The notes below the pieces were generated by a model that was given only the letters and a program-made list of their open reading frames with translations, ran no database searches and had not been told where the DNA came from. This document shows, piece by piece, positions 1 to 7,638 of a stretch of DNA of 64,000 nucleotides (positions are counted from its first letter, which is position 1; each line of letters begins with the position of its first letter). Source of the stretch: Sipunculus nudus (lineage: Eukaryota > Annelida > Sipuncula > Golfingiida > Sipunculidae); contig JAPPUL010000069.1 in the NCBI GenBank assembly GCA_026874595.1, forward strand, positions 1,738,001 to 1,802,000. The letters are read 5' to 3'. The translations under genes and the position numbers were made by a program.

Positions 1-1571
1 TAGGAACTCAGATTAAGTCGCCGAATGTCCCTGTTAATGTTTTCAAGTCCCGGGAAGTGTTCTTCCGTATCAATGTCCGTCTTGATATTAATGGGTTTGA
101 GCCTTTCAGGGAATTTTCCGATTTCTGACATATCATAGTATTTTTCAATATGCTTTCTGGAACGGGCAATGGTTAGAAGATCAAGCAATTTGAAGTAGTC
201 AAAATTCAAAGTCTCCTGTAAGGACTTGGTAGTTCTTTCACTATCACTTCGCTTAAGCCATGCGTTGAAACGACCCTGAGCCATTTTTAGCGTCTGTTCT
301 ATGCTGGTAATGCCGTTGGGCCTTAAAGCATCGTCTTTTGCTTCTACGATAAAGGCCACTTGGTTTTTCAGATCGTTCATTCGACTGTTTACAGGCGTGG
401 CAGAAAGCATAAGCACTTTGGTTTTCACACCTGCTTTGATGATAGCATCCATCAATTTGGAATAGCGGGTCAGAGAATCATCTTTACGGGCCGGATTGTT
501 TCTGAAGTTGTGTGACTCGTCAATGACTATCAGGTCGTAGTTAGCCCAATTCAAGGTTTCCAGATTAATTTCCCCGGACATGCCCCGTACTCGGGTCAAA
601 TCAGTGTGGTTGAGAACATCAAAGTTAAATCTGTCCGAGGCGAGAATGTTTCGTTTGTCATTCACGGTATATAAGGTCCAATTTTCCCTTAGCTTTTTGG
701 GACACAAAACAAGAACTCTGTCGTTGCGAAGTTCATAGTATTTAATGACCGCCAGCGCCTCGAAGGTTTTACCTAGTCCCACACTGTCTGCAATAATGCA
801 TCCGTTGTAACGTTCAATTTTATCGATAGCTCCGAGCACTCCATCTTTTTGAAATTTGTAAAGCTTCTGCCAGGTTTTTGTGCTTTTAATTCCCGTCTTA
901 GTGTTGATTATTTTATCTTCATCCAAATGATCATATCTAAATATATTAAACAGGGTAAGAGAATAGATTTGCTGAGGTGTTTTGTCAGAGTAAATATTTG
1001 AAAGAGCTCCTTGCAGAATCGCTACAAAATCACTACTGTTTTTGCTTGAAATCCAAAGCTCATCAAACCATTTCATGAGAGAATGAGCTTCATCAGAATT
1101 ACGTAAACAAGTATTCATATGATGAGATTCAGATGGCACTATGCCCAGTCCCGCAGTGGTAAATGATGAGCTGCCAAATATAACAAGGTGTTCATTCCTA
1201 GCAGCATTAGATATATTGATAAGATTATGAGATACCGGTATCGATTTTGGTAACTTGCGGACTTCACATTTCTGTTTCAACCACTCTGAACACTCTCGTC
1301 CAACTCGAGTAATGTCAAGTCGATTCCGTAAATGACGGTCTAAATGATTGCCAGAAAGACTTTTAAGGAAACTCTCTCCATCGTCATGACTTGAAACAAG
1401 AAATCTGAATCTAGAAACCTTTGAAAGCTCCTTTTTTAACTCGTCATATGCATAAAGAGAAAATAGAGAGGAAATCACGGAAAGCGTACACCCTGTTGTG
1501 ATATTATCTTTGAGTTCGGAAATAACACTTCCATAAGCTTTGTTGTCAAGTATTTTTGTAGACTGTTCCAT
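1..1571 (-). CDS. SNF2/DEAD-like helicase with degenerate PLD-like N-terminus (3' end outside window)
   Basis: An unbroken frame runs from an ATG at 1571, with ribosome-binding site AAGGTGG about 9 nt upstream, through the window edge, so the C-terminal helicase lobe is missing from view. The first ~180 residues look like a phospholipase-D-type module: a GSSSFTTAGLG stretch matches the GSxNxT part of PLD domains, but the HxK of the HKD motif reads HNL, so catalysis is doubtful. Then come Walker A (ADSVGLGKT), Walker B/DESH (IDESHNF) and motif III (LSATP), typical of SNF2-family ATPases. Such PLD-SNF2 proteins commonly sit in defence or mobile islands. GC is clearly higher than in the chromosome to the right, which suggests transfer. 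The exact system is not identifiable. Confidence 0.8.
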   Translation of the reverse strand, partial: MEQSTKILDNKAYGSVISELKDNITTGCTLSVISSLFSLYAYDELKKELSKVSRFRFLVSSHDDGESFLKSLSGNHLDRHLRNRLDITRVGRECSEWLKQKCEVRKLPKSIPVSHNLINISNAARNEHLVIFGSSSFTTAGLGIVPSESHHMNTCLRNSDEAHSLMKWFDELWISSKNSSDFVAILQGALSNIYSDKTPQQIYSLTLFNIFRYDHLDEDKIINTKTGIKSTKTWQKLYKFQKDGVLGAIDKIERYNGCIIADSVGLGKTFEALAVIKYYELRNDRVLVLCPKKLRENWTLYTVNDKRNILASDRFNFDVLNHTDLTRVRGMSGEINLETLNWANYDLIVIDESHNFRNNPARKDDSLTRYSKLMDAIIKAGVKTKVLMLSATPVNSRMNDLKNQVAFIVEAKDDALRPNGITSIEQTLKMAQGRFNAWLKRSDSERTTKSLQETLNFDYFKLLDLLTIARSRKHIEKYYDMSEIGKFPERLKPINIKTDIDTEEHFPGLENINRDIRRLNLSS

Positions 1572-1765
1572 TCTCTTATTCTTCCACCTTTGAAAACTGC
1601 TTGCTTTATAGACAGTATCTCGTTTGAGTTCAAGATAGTCTCAAGCTTCATCTGCGGACAAGTATCTGTTTTTCATTAAGTTAAATAGGCTAAAGGTATA
1701 TAGATAAAATTTAAAAATCAAGCCTTCTTTCTGGATTTAACCTAGTTTGCTGAATTGCTTACTAT

Positions 1766-1795
1766 TTAAGTACCTATAAGTTAAGTACCTATAAG
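1766..1795. repeat. 15-bp tandem duplication
   Basis: TTAAGTACCTATAAG occurs twice head-to-tail, at 1766-1780 and 1781-1795, without mismatch. It belongs to the recurrent class of short tandem duplications seen across the window. Confidence 0.9.
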
Positions 1796-2063
1796 GAAGG
1801 TGTAAACTCTCTCAGAGGATATGGGCAAGATTGGTGGTATGTTCAGCAAGTGAAAAAAGCATCTTGCATTTGGCCAGCACTAAAACCTGATACATGTTAT
1901 CTCAATCGAGGTTGCATTCGTAAAGCCGTTCAATAGGTGGCAGATCGAAGCCGGGGTTGGCGAAGGTTATTAGTTCTCTGTGGTCCACTCCCTACTCATC
2001 TTCTTGTGTTATGGCATTTTCGGCTAACCCATTGTGTTGTGTGTAAGGCCAAAAAGAAAACCC

Positions 2064-2170
2064 ACCTGCTTAGTAGATTACTCTAGAGAGACGGAGTGTC
2101 TTTTTCAAAATGGTGGAGGTGCTGAAGGGTATCTTACCTATCTGATATAATTAACTTTTACTAAGCAGGT
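2064..2170. repeat. 12-bp inverted repeat pair
   Basis: ACCTGCTTAGTA at 2064-2075 is matched by its perfect reverse complement TACTAAGCAGGT at 2159-2170, with 83 nt between the arms. It could be the ends of a small decayed element or chance. No transposase is seen between the arms. Confidence 0.5.
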
Positions 2171-2230
2171 ACACTACAAAGTACTACATTTTTTTAATTC
2201 TTTATTTTTAAGAGACAAAAATTCAAAACT

Positions 2231-3111
2231 TTAAAAGTTGATTCCCTGCTTTCTAAGTGCTTTTTTAATATCTTCTTTCCACTTTCCATTTTTAGGGTAT
2301 TCAATATAAACAATTCCACTTATATCGCTTGGCATTTCAACTTCGCCTTGTACTATAGACAACACTCTTTCGCGGCCCAATTTACCTATCAAGTACCCAT
2401 GCTCAAAAACAACATTTTGCCTCGCTCTAAATTGTAATTGCGGTAAAGTATTTTTTGTCCTTTTATAACCAATATCACACTCAGAATATAATACTATTCC
2501 AAACTTTGCAGATGAATAATGTTCAATTTTTTCGATAATAGTAATACTACCTGAATTAGCCTCTTCATCTAGTACAATTGGTTTTAACCCTAATTCTTTA
2601 ATAAATTCTGATACTTCATTCTTAAATATAGAATTATGTCCATGAACAATAAAAATATCTTTTTCACTAGATACAGCTTCAACCGTTTCTTCTGTCGACA
2701 ACGTATGTGAATTTAAAAGGCCTTTGTTTTCTAATGCTTTAAATAAAGCTACATCTTTAATTGCCCAATGAGTTCGATAGATTTCAAGCTTATCCATATC
2801 GAAACTCATTCTAAGTTTTTCAAATGAACCTGCAGGAAGAGGTTTATAATTTGAGCTTAACTTAAATTTGATTTCAATCTCGCTATCACTATTTTCTATG
2901 TCAGTGATATAACCAATTCTCGTATCTACTGCTTCATTTTCTACTACAAACAAGCAGGGATATGATTTCAGCTCATCCTTTGTTTCTCCAGGAAAATTAA
3001 GAAACCTTAGCCTTATATCAGAATCAGTATATTCACAGAACGCTCTTTAGACAAATTATATACTCCACTATCCCATGACTCTTCATTAGATGAAACTAAT
3101 AAATTAAACAA
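2231..3111 (-). pseudogene. TIR-like nucleotide-binding effector (PF10137 type), frameshifted
   Basis: The C-terminal half is a clear match to the predicted nucleotide-binding TIR-like family: FIVHGHN, a following D/E-rich turn, EKIEHYSSAKFGIVL, RARQNVVFEHGYLIGKLGRERV and PSDISGIVYIEY. Members act as NAD-consuming or nucleotide-sensing effectors in anti-phage systems such as CBASS. The frame from 2231 stays open upstream to about 3046 with no ATG. Family-like N-terminal sequence continues in another frame, which begins at TTG 3111 with a perfect AGGAGG five bases upstream. The two frames meet near 3038-3045, where one base appears missing, so the gene as read is broken. The start region overlaps the end of the DUF2188 frame. 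A sequencing error cannot be excluded. Confidence 0.75.
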
Positions 3112-3377
3112 AACAACCTCCTAGAACGGAAACTCACCATAACTTTCTGAATACCAATTATACTCGATATTTTCTCTTCCAATTTAAATATTGTAAAGAA
3201 GGTCTTCTCATGGATAAAAAACTCAGTACCTTGGTTCTGGCCGATTTCGTGCCCTGCATCAACGGCATCCTGCTTCTTGTCGAAGTAGCCGCTACTTCGG
3301 ATCGCTCCATCTTTCTTGACGTCCCAGCCGCCATCGGAGTTTGGAACTACATGATGTGAACATGCTTTTTTAGGCAT
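3096..3377 (-). CDS. DUF2188 protein, C-terminally disrupted
   Basis: The ATG at 3377 has a strong AGAGGAGG ribosome-binding site. Residues 1-58 match DUF2188 (HHVVPNSDGGWDVKKDGA, then a GYFDKKQDAVDAG segment, then ...QGTEFFIHEK), a ~75-residue family of unknown function often linked to mobile DNA. After residue ~58 the expected C-terminal segment is replaced by unrelated sequence that runs to a stop overlapping the start of the TIR-like gene. In an alternative frame, residues reading ENIEYNWYSESYGEFPF end at a stop just before the TIR-like start, like the tail of yet another gene. The locus looks like a deletion junction. It lies directly downstream of ssrA. Confidence 0.65.
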   Translation of the reverse strand: MPKKACSHHVVPNSDGGWDVKKDGAIRSSGYFDKKQDAVDAGHEIGQNQGTEFFIHEKTFFTIFKLEEKISSIIGIQKVMVSFRSRRLFCLIY

Positions 3378-3402
3378 AATGACCTCCTCTCATTTTGTAA
3401 TA

Positions 3403-3773
3403 TGGTGGAGGCGGGGGGATTCGAACCCCCGTCCTACAACATGATAAATAAGTCTCTACATGCTTAGTTTGCGGTTTGTTTTATTCAAGGACTTATTTAT
3501 GTACGCAAACCAACTTTAAGCCCTTATAGCTTCAATTTTTGTCATAACAACAAATTCTTTAAATAGGCAAAGCACCCTATCTAAATAGCCTCAAAATAAT
3601 TTGACACCTTAGGTTTACCTTTTGAGGCACAGTAAATACTAAGATGGCTACTTAAGCTTTAAGCAGCTAATGCTAACTGTTCGTCGGCAATTATATGTTT
3701 TTGGCCCTTTTCGGAAAGCCACTCCGACATGCAACTACATCCACCTATATCATAGTCGAATCCTGTCGCCCCC
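3403..3773 (-). ncRNA. ssrA: tmRNA
   Basis: Transfer-messenger RNA that rescues stalled ribosomes. The 5' end GGGGGCGACAGGATTCGAC pairs with the 3' end ...CGCCTCC-ACCA to make a 7-bp acceptor stem with one G-U pair; the 3' T-arm GGGTTCGAATCCC and an encoded CCA are present (3403-3405). The tag reading frame near 3659-3690 ends ADEQLALAA followed by TAA, a normal degradation-tag terminus. Size is about 371 nt, a single-piece form. The 3' end faces the foreign-looking island on the left; ssrA 3' ends are a common integration site. Confidence 0.95.
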
Positions 3774-3807
3774 CTCATTATACAATATAATAAATTGTCC
3801 CTTTAAA

Positions 3808-4683
3808 TTAGCTTTTCATCCAATCTATACATTTTATAAGTGATGCTTTTATCTCTTTTGAATCCCCATAAAGCGGTGCTCCATGTCCTGGTAAGACGTA
3901 TTCAAAAGTATAATCAAGCAGTTTTGTCATTGATTTTATCTGTGTTTTAAAATCGTACCAACAGGCTCTTTTAAAAGCGTATAAATGTTTTAGGCTTTGT
4001 GAGTAGGCAAGATGGTCGCCAGTAAACAAATATTTCCTTTTATATAAATAACATACAGAACCTTTTGTATGTCCTGGTACTGGTATTGCCAAAGTATCTT
4101 CATCAATTTCAATAGCAGCATCATCCTCAAAGTAAACTTCATAATTTAAGGTTTTAGACGTTTTATCAAATTCATGTATATAACGTTTGCCTTTGAATAT
4201 TTCAAAGTAGGCATTTGTATCTGCTATGTCATCTTTGTGTGTAAGTAATTGTCGTGATATCCCGCCCATAGACTCAAACTTCTTAGCAAGCATTTTTATA
4301 AAACGGGGTGAGTCAATTAATATATTGCCAGATGGCTTTTTTATAAAATAACTTGTTGCTCCAAACGACTTTTCTGAGTGAAAGCCTGTATAATATACAT
4401 CGTTAGCCACTTTATATGGCATATCTTGTCTTACCTCTTTAAACAAAGGGTTTGCCTTTTTAGTTCCTATTGCATTTACCGGACAAAAAAGCAATGCGCG
4501 ATATGAACTTCTTTGCTCGTTTATATCTTTAGGTTGATTATAGACTATTGCATTATTTTTGTCTGAATCTCGTTTAAAATTTGCAGGAGAAACCCAATAG
4601 CATGTTCCACAATCGATGCATGATGAATCGACATAGAAGTTACCATCTACATTTTCTTTTAGTCTATTAATTATTTTTGCCAT
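3808..4683 (-). CDS. Ferredoxin-fused metallo-beta-lactamase-fold hydrolase
   Basis: 291 residues. The N-terminal 75 residues carry a ferredoxin-type cluster site (C22-x2-C25-x2-C28 ... C67-P). The rest is an MBL fold with a THKDDIAD motif (148-155), VPGHTKGS (203-209) and FTGDH (220-224). The THKDD version replaces the usual HxHxDH, so the metal site is altered, as in other ferredoxin-MBL fusions. The substrate is unknown; redox or glyoxalase-like roles are possible. The start codon lies inside a 7-bp duplication (ATGGCAA twice), so a second out-of-frame ATG precedes it. Confidence 0.8.
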   Translation of the reverse strand: MAKIINRLKENVDGNFYVDSSCIDCGTCYWVSPANFKRDSDKNNAIVYNQPKDINEQRSSYRALLFCPVNAIGTKKANPLFKEVRQDMPYKVANDVYYTGFHSEKSFGATSYFIKKPSGNILIDSPRFIKMLAKKFESMGGISRQLLTHKDDIADTNAYFEIFKGKRYIHEFDKTSKTLNYEVYFEDDAAIEIDEDTLAIPVPGHTKGSVCYLYKRKYLFTGDHLAYSQSLKHLYAFKRACWYDFKTQIKSMTKLLDYTFEYVLPGHGAPLYGDSKEIKASLIKCIDWMKS

Positions 4684-4690
4684 TTGCCAT
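4677..4690. repeat. 7-bp tandem duplication over a start codon
   Basis: TTGCCAT occurs twice (4677-4683, 4684-4690). On the minus strand this duplicates the ATGGCAA containing the start codon of the MBL gene. The copy farther upstream is in another frame. Confidence 0.85.
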
Positions 4691-4701
4691 AAGTTCTTTA
4701 T

Positions 4702-4738
4702 TTATTGTAAATAATAATTATTGTAAATAATAGTTATT
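4702..4738. repeat. 16-bp tandem repeat, about 2.3 copies
   Basis: TTATTGTAAATAATAA (4702-4717) is followed by TTATTGTAAATAATAG (4718-4733) and a partial TTATT. It lies in the spacer between the HAD and MBL genes. Confidence 0.85.
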
Positions 4739-4752
4739 TAAAAGACATAAAG

Positions 4753-5430
4753 CTATTTACTTTTTATAGCGTCTACAAGCCCTTTTAGAGTCTCTATTGT
4801 TATAGTAGGTTCAAGCCCCCAGGGGTCAAAAATATCTTTAGGATTTCTTTTTAGCCAAACAGCATAAAGACCTGCTTCAATTGCCCCAATAACATCAAAA
4901 GGATTAGCTGATATAAGCCAGGTATTACTTTCTTCAGTTGTAATTCTAGATAACAAATAATTATATACTAAAGGGCTTGGTTTAAAGGTAGATACAGCTT
5001 TTACACTTATTATGTCAAGAAAATAATTTATAATCTTTGCATGTGTTAATAATGTTTTTATAGATTCTGGATTTCCATTAGAAAAAGCGTATATATTAAA
5101 ACCATTGCTTTTTGCTAAATTAAGACATTCAAGAACATCGTTAAAACAAGGTAATGTAGCATATGTATTTATAAGAGCGGTTTTTTCTGAGTCTGATAGC
5201 TTGAGATCATAAAAAAGACAGCTATACTCAAAAGCATCTTTTGTACATACAGCAAAATCTTTGTATTTACCCATAAGTCCTCGTCTGAACGAATACTCAA
5301 GCTGTTTATCACGCCATACTTTAGAAAATGCTTTTGCAATATCAGAACCTATATATTTTGTAAGTGCATCTACAACTGAGTGTGTCTCAAAGAGAGTTCC
5401 ATAAATGTCAAATGCAAGATTTGTTTTCAT
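4753..5430 (-). CDS. HAD superfamily hydrolase, haloacid dehalogenase type II-like
   Basis: 225 residues with the HAD nucleophile motif FDIYGTLFE (D8), a cap segment, AFSNGNPE (motif II) and a C-terminal SANPFDVIGAIEAGL with the invariant lysine region KAVSTFKPSP. The FDxYGTL version and length are typical of L-2-haloacid dehalogenase-like proteins, which hydrolyse 2-haloacids, though many relatives are phosphatases of unknown substrate. The ATG at 5430 is duplicated by a 10-bp tandem repeat that creates an upstream out-of-frame ATG. Its neighbours are the MBL gene and a DUF192 gene on the same strand. Confidence 0.85.
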   Translation of the reverse strand: MKTNLAFDIYGTLFETHSVVDALTKYIGSDIAKAFSKVWRDKQLEYSFRRGLMGKYKDFAVCTKDAFEYSCLFYDLKLSDSEKTALINTYATLPCFNDVLECLNLAKSNGFNIYAFSNGNPESIKTLLTHAKIINYFLDIISVKAVSTFKPSPLVYNYLLSRITTEESNTWLISANPFDVIGAIEAGLYAVWLKRNPKDIFDPWGLEPTITIETLKGLVDAIKSK

Positions 5431-5440
5431 TTGTTTTCAT
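5421..5440. repeat. 10-bp tandem duplication over a start codon
   Basis: TTGTTTTCAT occurs twice (5421-5430, 5431-5440). On the minus strand each copy begins with ATG, so the HAD gene has two ATGs 10 nt apart; only the downstream one is in frame. Confidence 0.9.
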
Positions 5441-5456
5441 AAACTTTTTAATATAT

Positions 5457-5927
5457 TTATTTAAGATTTGATGGCAAATGTAATTTTGTACCTATCTTTA
5501 TCTTTTTTTGTGAAAACCAGCCTTTATTTACTTCTAGAACATATTTTGCTTTATATTTGCTTGTTATTATTCTTGAGGATTTAGGTTTAGGCATAGCTCT
5601 TTTTTCCAGAAGGCGTCTATTTTTATCAAAAAACCCTATATCAAGGGGTATATAAGTATTTTTCATCCAAAAAGATTGGTATTCACTTGTCTTATATATA
5701 AATAACATTCCTTCGTTATATCTTAATTTCTTACGGTACATTAGCCCCTTTCTGTGTTCTTCGTCTTTAGTAGCTATTGTTACGTATAATTTGTGTTTTC
5801 CAAGTCGTATTTGATAGCGTTTTAGATTCTTATTTTCATATGCTACTGTATATAGGCTTGATTTGGGTATTAATATTAGGAAAAGTAATACGTAACTATT
5901 TAGTTTTAAATATTTATTTGTGTTCAT
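5457..5927 (-). CDS. DUF192 family exported protein
   Basis: 156 residues with an N-terminal hydrophobic signal segment (about residues 11-28) and the DUF192 core: a hydrophobic strand, HRKGLMYRKKL, EGMLFIY, FWMKNTYIPLDIGFFD and a C-terminal YVLEVNKGWF. DUF192 proteins are small periplasmic or membrane-anchored beta-barrel proteins of unknown biochemical role. Same strand as its neighbours, with short spacers. Confidence 0.9.
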   Translation of the reverse strand: MNTNKYLKLNSYVLLFLILIPKSSLYTVAYENKNLKRYQIRLGKHKLYVTIATKDEEHRKGLMYRKKLRYNEGMLFIYKTSEYQSFWMKNTYIPLDIGFFDKNRRLLEKRAMPKPKSSRIITSKYKAKYVLEVNKGWFSQKKIKIGTKLHLPSNLK

Positions 5928-5941
5928 AAATTAAAACTGCG

Positions 5942-6505
5942 TTACTCTCCCGCTTTGGGTTTTGATATCACTTCTGAGAATATGAATCCTTGCACTATTG
6001 TGTTATCTGAGAATTTTAGACTATGGCTATGAAGGCTTGCATATGACTTTCTAGCTTTTCTAGGAGTGGTTTTTATGTTAGATTCTATTTTAGTTTGGGG
6101 CTCTTTGATAGTTTTATTGTATAAGCTGTATTTATCCTTAAGAATATCTTTCTTTAGTTTTGGTTTTGATGTTTCAAATGCCTTTTCTCTTCTTTGTTCC
6201 TCATCTTCATAATCGTAGGTACTTTTAGATTGAACTTTCTCTTCTTGAGCTTTATCCCAAAAACTTTCTTCTTTGTCTACTTCAAATATATTGCCAAACA
6301 TATCTTCCATACTCGGCGGTTTGCTTGCTCCGTAAGTACTGCTTGACTTTGGTCTAACATTATTTACCGATTTAGACGGATTTTGTAATCTGGCTTTTTC
6401 TTCTGCTTTACTCTTCTTAGCTCGTGATATTAAGGAATATATATACCATATCACTATACTTAGAAATATTATTATCCTGCCTAGGTCTTCTATTAAAATA
6501 TCCAT
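5942..6505 (-). CDS. Small membrane protein beside floA
   Basis: 187 residues. One transmembrane segment near residues 7-26 is followed by a long Lys/Glu/Ser-rich, probably unstructured cytoplasmic region. The C-terminus (IVQGFIFSEVISKPKAGE) resembles a short conserved ending seen in small membrane proteins of diverse bacteria. It starts 16 nt after the end of the floA-like gene and is probably co-transcribed. I do not recognise a named function; a role with the flotillin-like protein is inference from position. Confidence 0.65.
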   Translation of the reverse strand: MDILIEDLGRIIIFLSIVIWYIYSLISRAKKSKAEEKARLQNPSKSVNNVRPKSSSTYGASKPPSMEDMFGNIFEVDKEESFWDKAQEEKVQSKSTYDYEDEEQRREKAFETSKPKLKKDILKDKYSLYNKTIKEPQTKIESNIKTTPRKARKSYASLHSHSLKFSDNTIVQGFIFSEVISKPKAGE

Positions 6506-6521
6506 TTTGCATGCTCATTTA

Positions 6522-7532
6522 CTAATTTGTATTAGGGTCAGAGTCTCTTTTATTTTTTTCTTCTACGTTTGTTGATATAGAACTCCTCATTTCGGTGTCT
6601 GACTGTATATTTTTCATTCGATAATAATCCATTATACCTAAATTACCTTCTCGGAAAGCTTCAGCTATTGCTTTTGGCACTAAGGCTTCTGCTTGCACTA
6701 CCTTTGCTCGCATCTCTTCTACTTTTGCTATCATCTCCTGCTCTGATGCTACAGCCATAGCTCGTCTTTCCTCAGCTTTAGCTTGTGCTATCTTTTTATC
6801 TGCTTCTGCTTGATCTGTTTGTAGCTGGGCACCAATATTCGTACCTATGTTTACATCTGCTATATCTATTGACAGTATCTCAAAAGCAGTCCCAGCATCA
6901 AGCCCTTTCTCAAGTACTGTCTTAGATATTGAATCTGGATTTTCAAGTACGTCTTTATGCCTTGCAGAGGAACCTATTGTAGTAACTATTCCCTCGCCTA
7001 CACGAGCTATTATAGTATCTTCTATAGCCCCGCCAACAAGACGATTTATGTTTGTCCGAACAGTGATACGAGCAACTGCTTTAACTTCTATTCCATCCTT
7101 TGAAACAGCAACTACCTCAGGTGTTGTTATTACTTTTGGTAAAACCGACATCTGAACAGCCTTGAAGACATCACGTCCTGCAAGATCTATTGCAGCAGCA
7201 AGCTCAAAGGTTAATGGAATATTCGCCTTTGCAGCTGCGATTAAGGCATTTGCTACGTTGTCAACATGTCCTCCGGCAAGGTAATGTGCTTCTAATATAT
7301 CAGTATTTACATCAAGTCCCGCTTTTGTAGCCTTTATTCTTGTTAATACTATCTGATTTGGCGGTATGCGTCTTAGTCTCATTCCAATTAAGGATGTTAT
7401 GCTTACAGAAACGCCTGAAGACCATGCAGCTATCCATAGCCTTACTGGTATTATATACCCAAATAATAATACTGTTAATATAATTCCAGCACTAAGAGCT
7501 ATTAATAGCATTGTTTGATAATCAAGTAGCAT
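6522..7532 (-). CDS. floA: Flotillin-like protein FloA
   Basis: About 336 residues. An N-terminal membrane hairpin (residues ~8-45) is followed by an SPFH-type domain ([50 protein letters not shown]) and an Ala/Glu-rich coiled coil ([18 protein letters not shown]) ending in [15 protein letters not shown]. This is the FloA (YqfA) family of membrane-microdomain scaffolds. I chose the ATG at 7532 because AAAGGAGAG precedes it at proper spacing; a TTG five codons upstream overlaps that ribosome-binding site. Confidence 0.92.
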   Translation of the reverse strand: MLLDYQTMLLIALSAGIILTVLLFGYIIPVRLWIAAWSSGVSVSITSLIGMRLRRIPPNQIVLTRIKATKAGLDVNTDILEAHYLAGGHVDNVANALIAAAKANIPLTFELAAAIDLAGRDVFKAVQMSVLPKVITTPEVVAVSKDGIEVKAVARITVRTNINRLVGGAIEDTIIARVGEGIVTTIGSSARHKDVLENPDSISKTVLEKGLDAGTAFEILSIDIADVNIGTNIGAQLQTDQAEADKKIAQAKAEERRAMAVASEQEMIAKVEEMRAKVVQAEALVPKAIAEAFREGNLGIMDYYRMKNIQSDTEMRSSISTNVEEKNKRDSDPNTN

Positions 7533-7638
7533 ATTCTCTCCTTTCAATATCTATTGAATTCCATATCTAAGTAATTAGTCCAATTTATTACTTAAAAAGA
7601 TAATAACTATTTTTAGTAATCTTTATAATATAATATTA

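Larger units (their letters stand above)
1572..2230. other. Intergenic/degenerate region in the island
   Basis: 659 bases without a convincing gene. The stretch ~1797-2090 is GC-richer than its surroundings. It has a plus-strand open frame of about 97 codons interrupted by one TAG near 1934, with Trp- and Cys-containing residues (around GQDWWYVQQVKK); I do not recognise it. It may be debris of a mobile or defence gene. A 15-bp tandem repeat and a 12-bp inverted repeat lie here and are listed separately. Confidence 0.4.

Noticed and set aside
1797-2090. Plus-strand gene in the island
   Set aside because: The frame is short, has an in-frame stop, lacks a ribosome-binding site and matches no family I know.
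2110-2119. Attachment-site copy of the tmRNA 3' end
   Set aside because: Only 10 bp match, too short to claim; kept as a note in the island finding.
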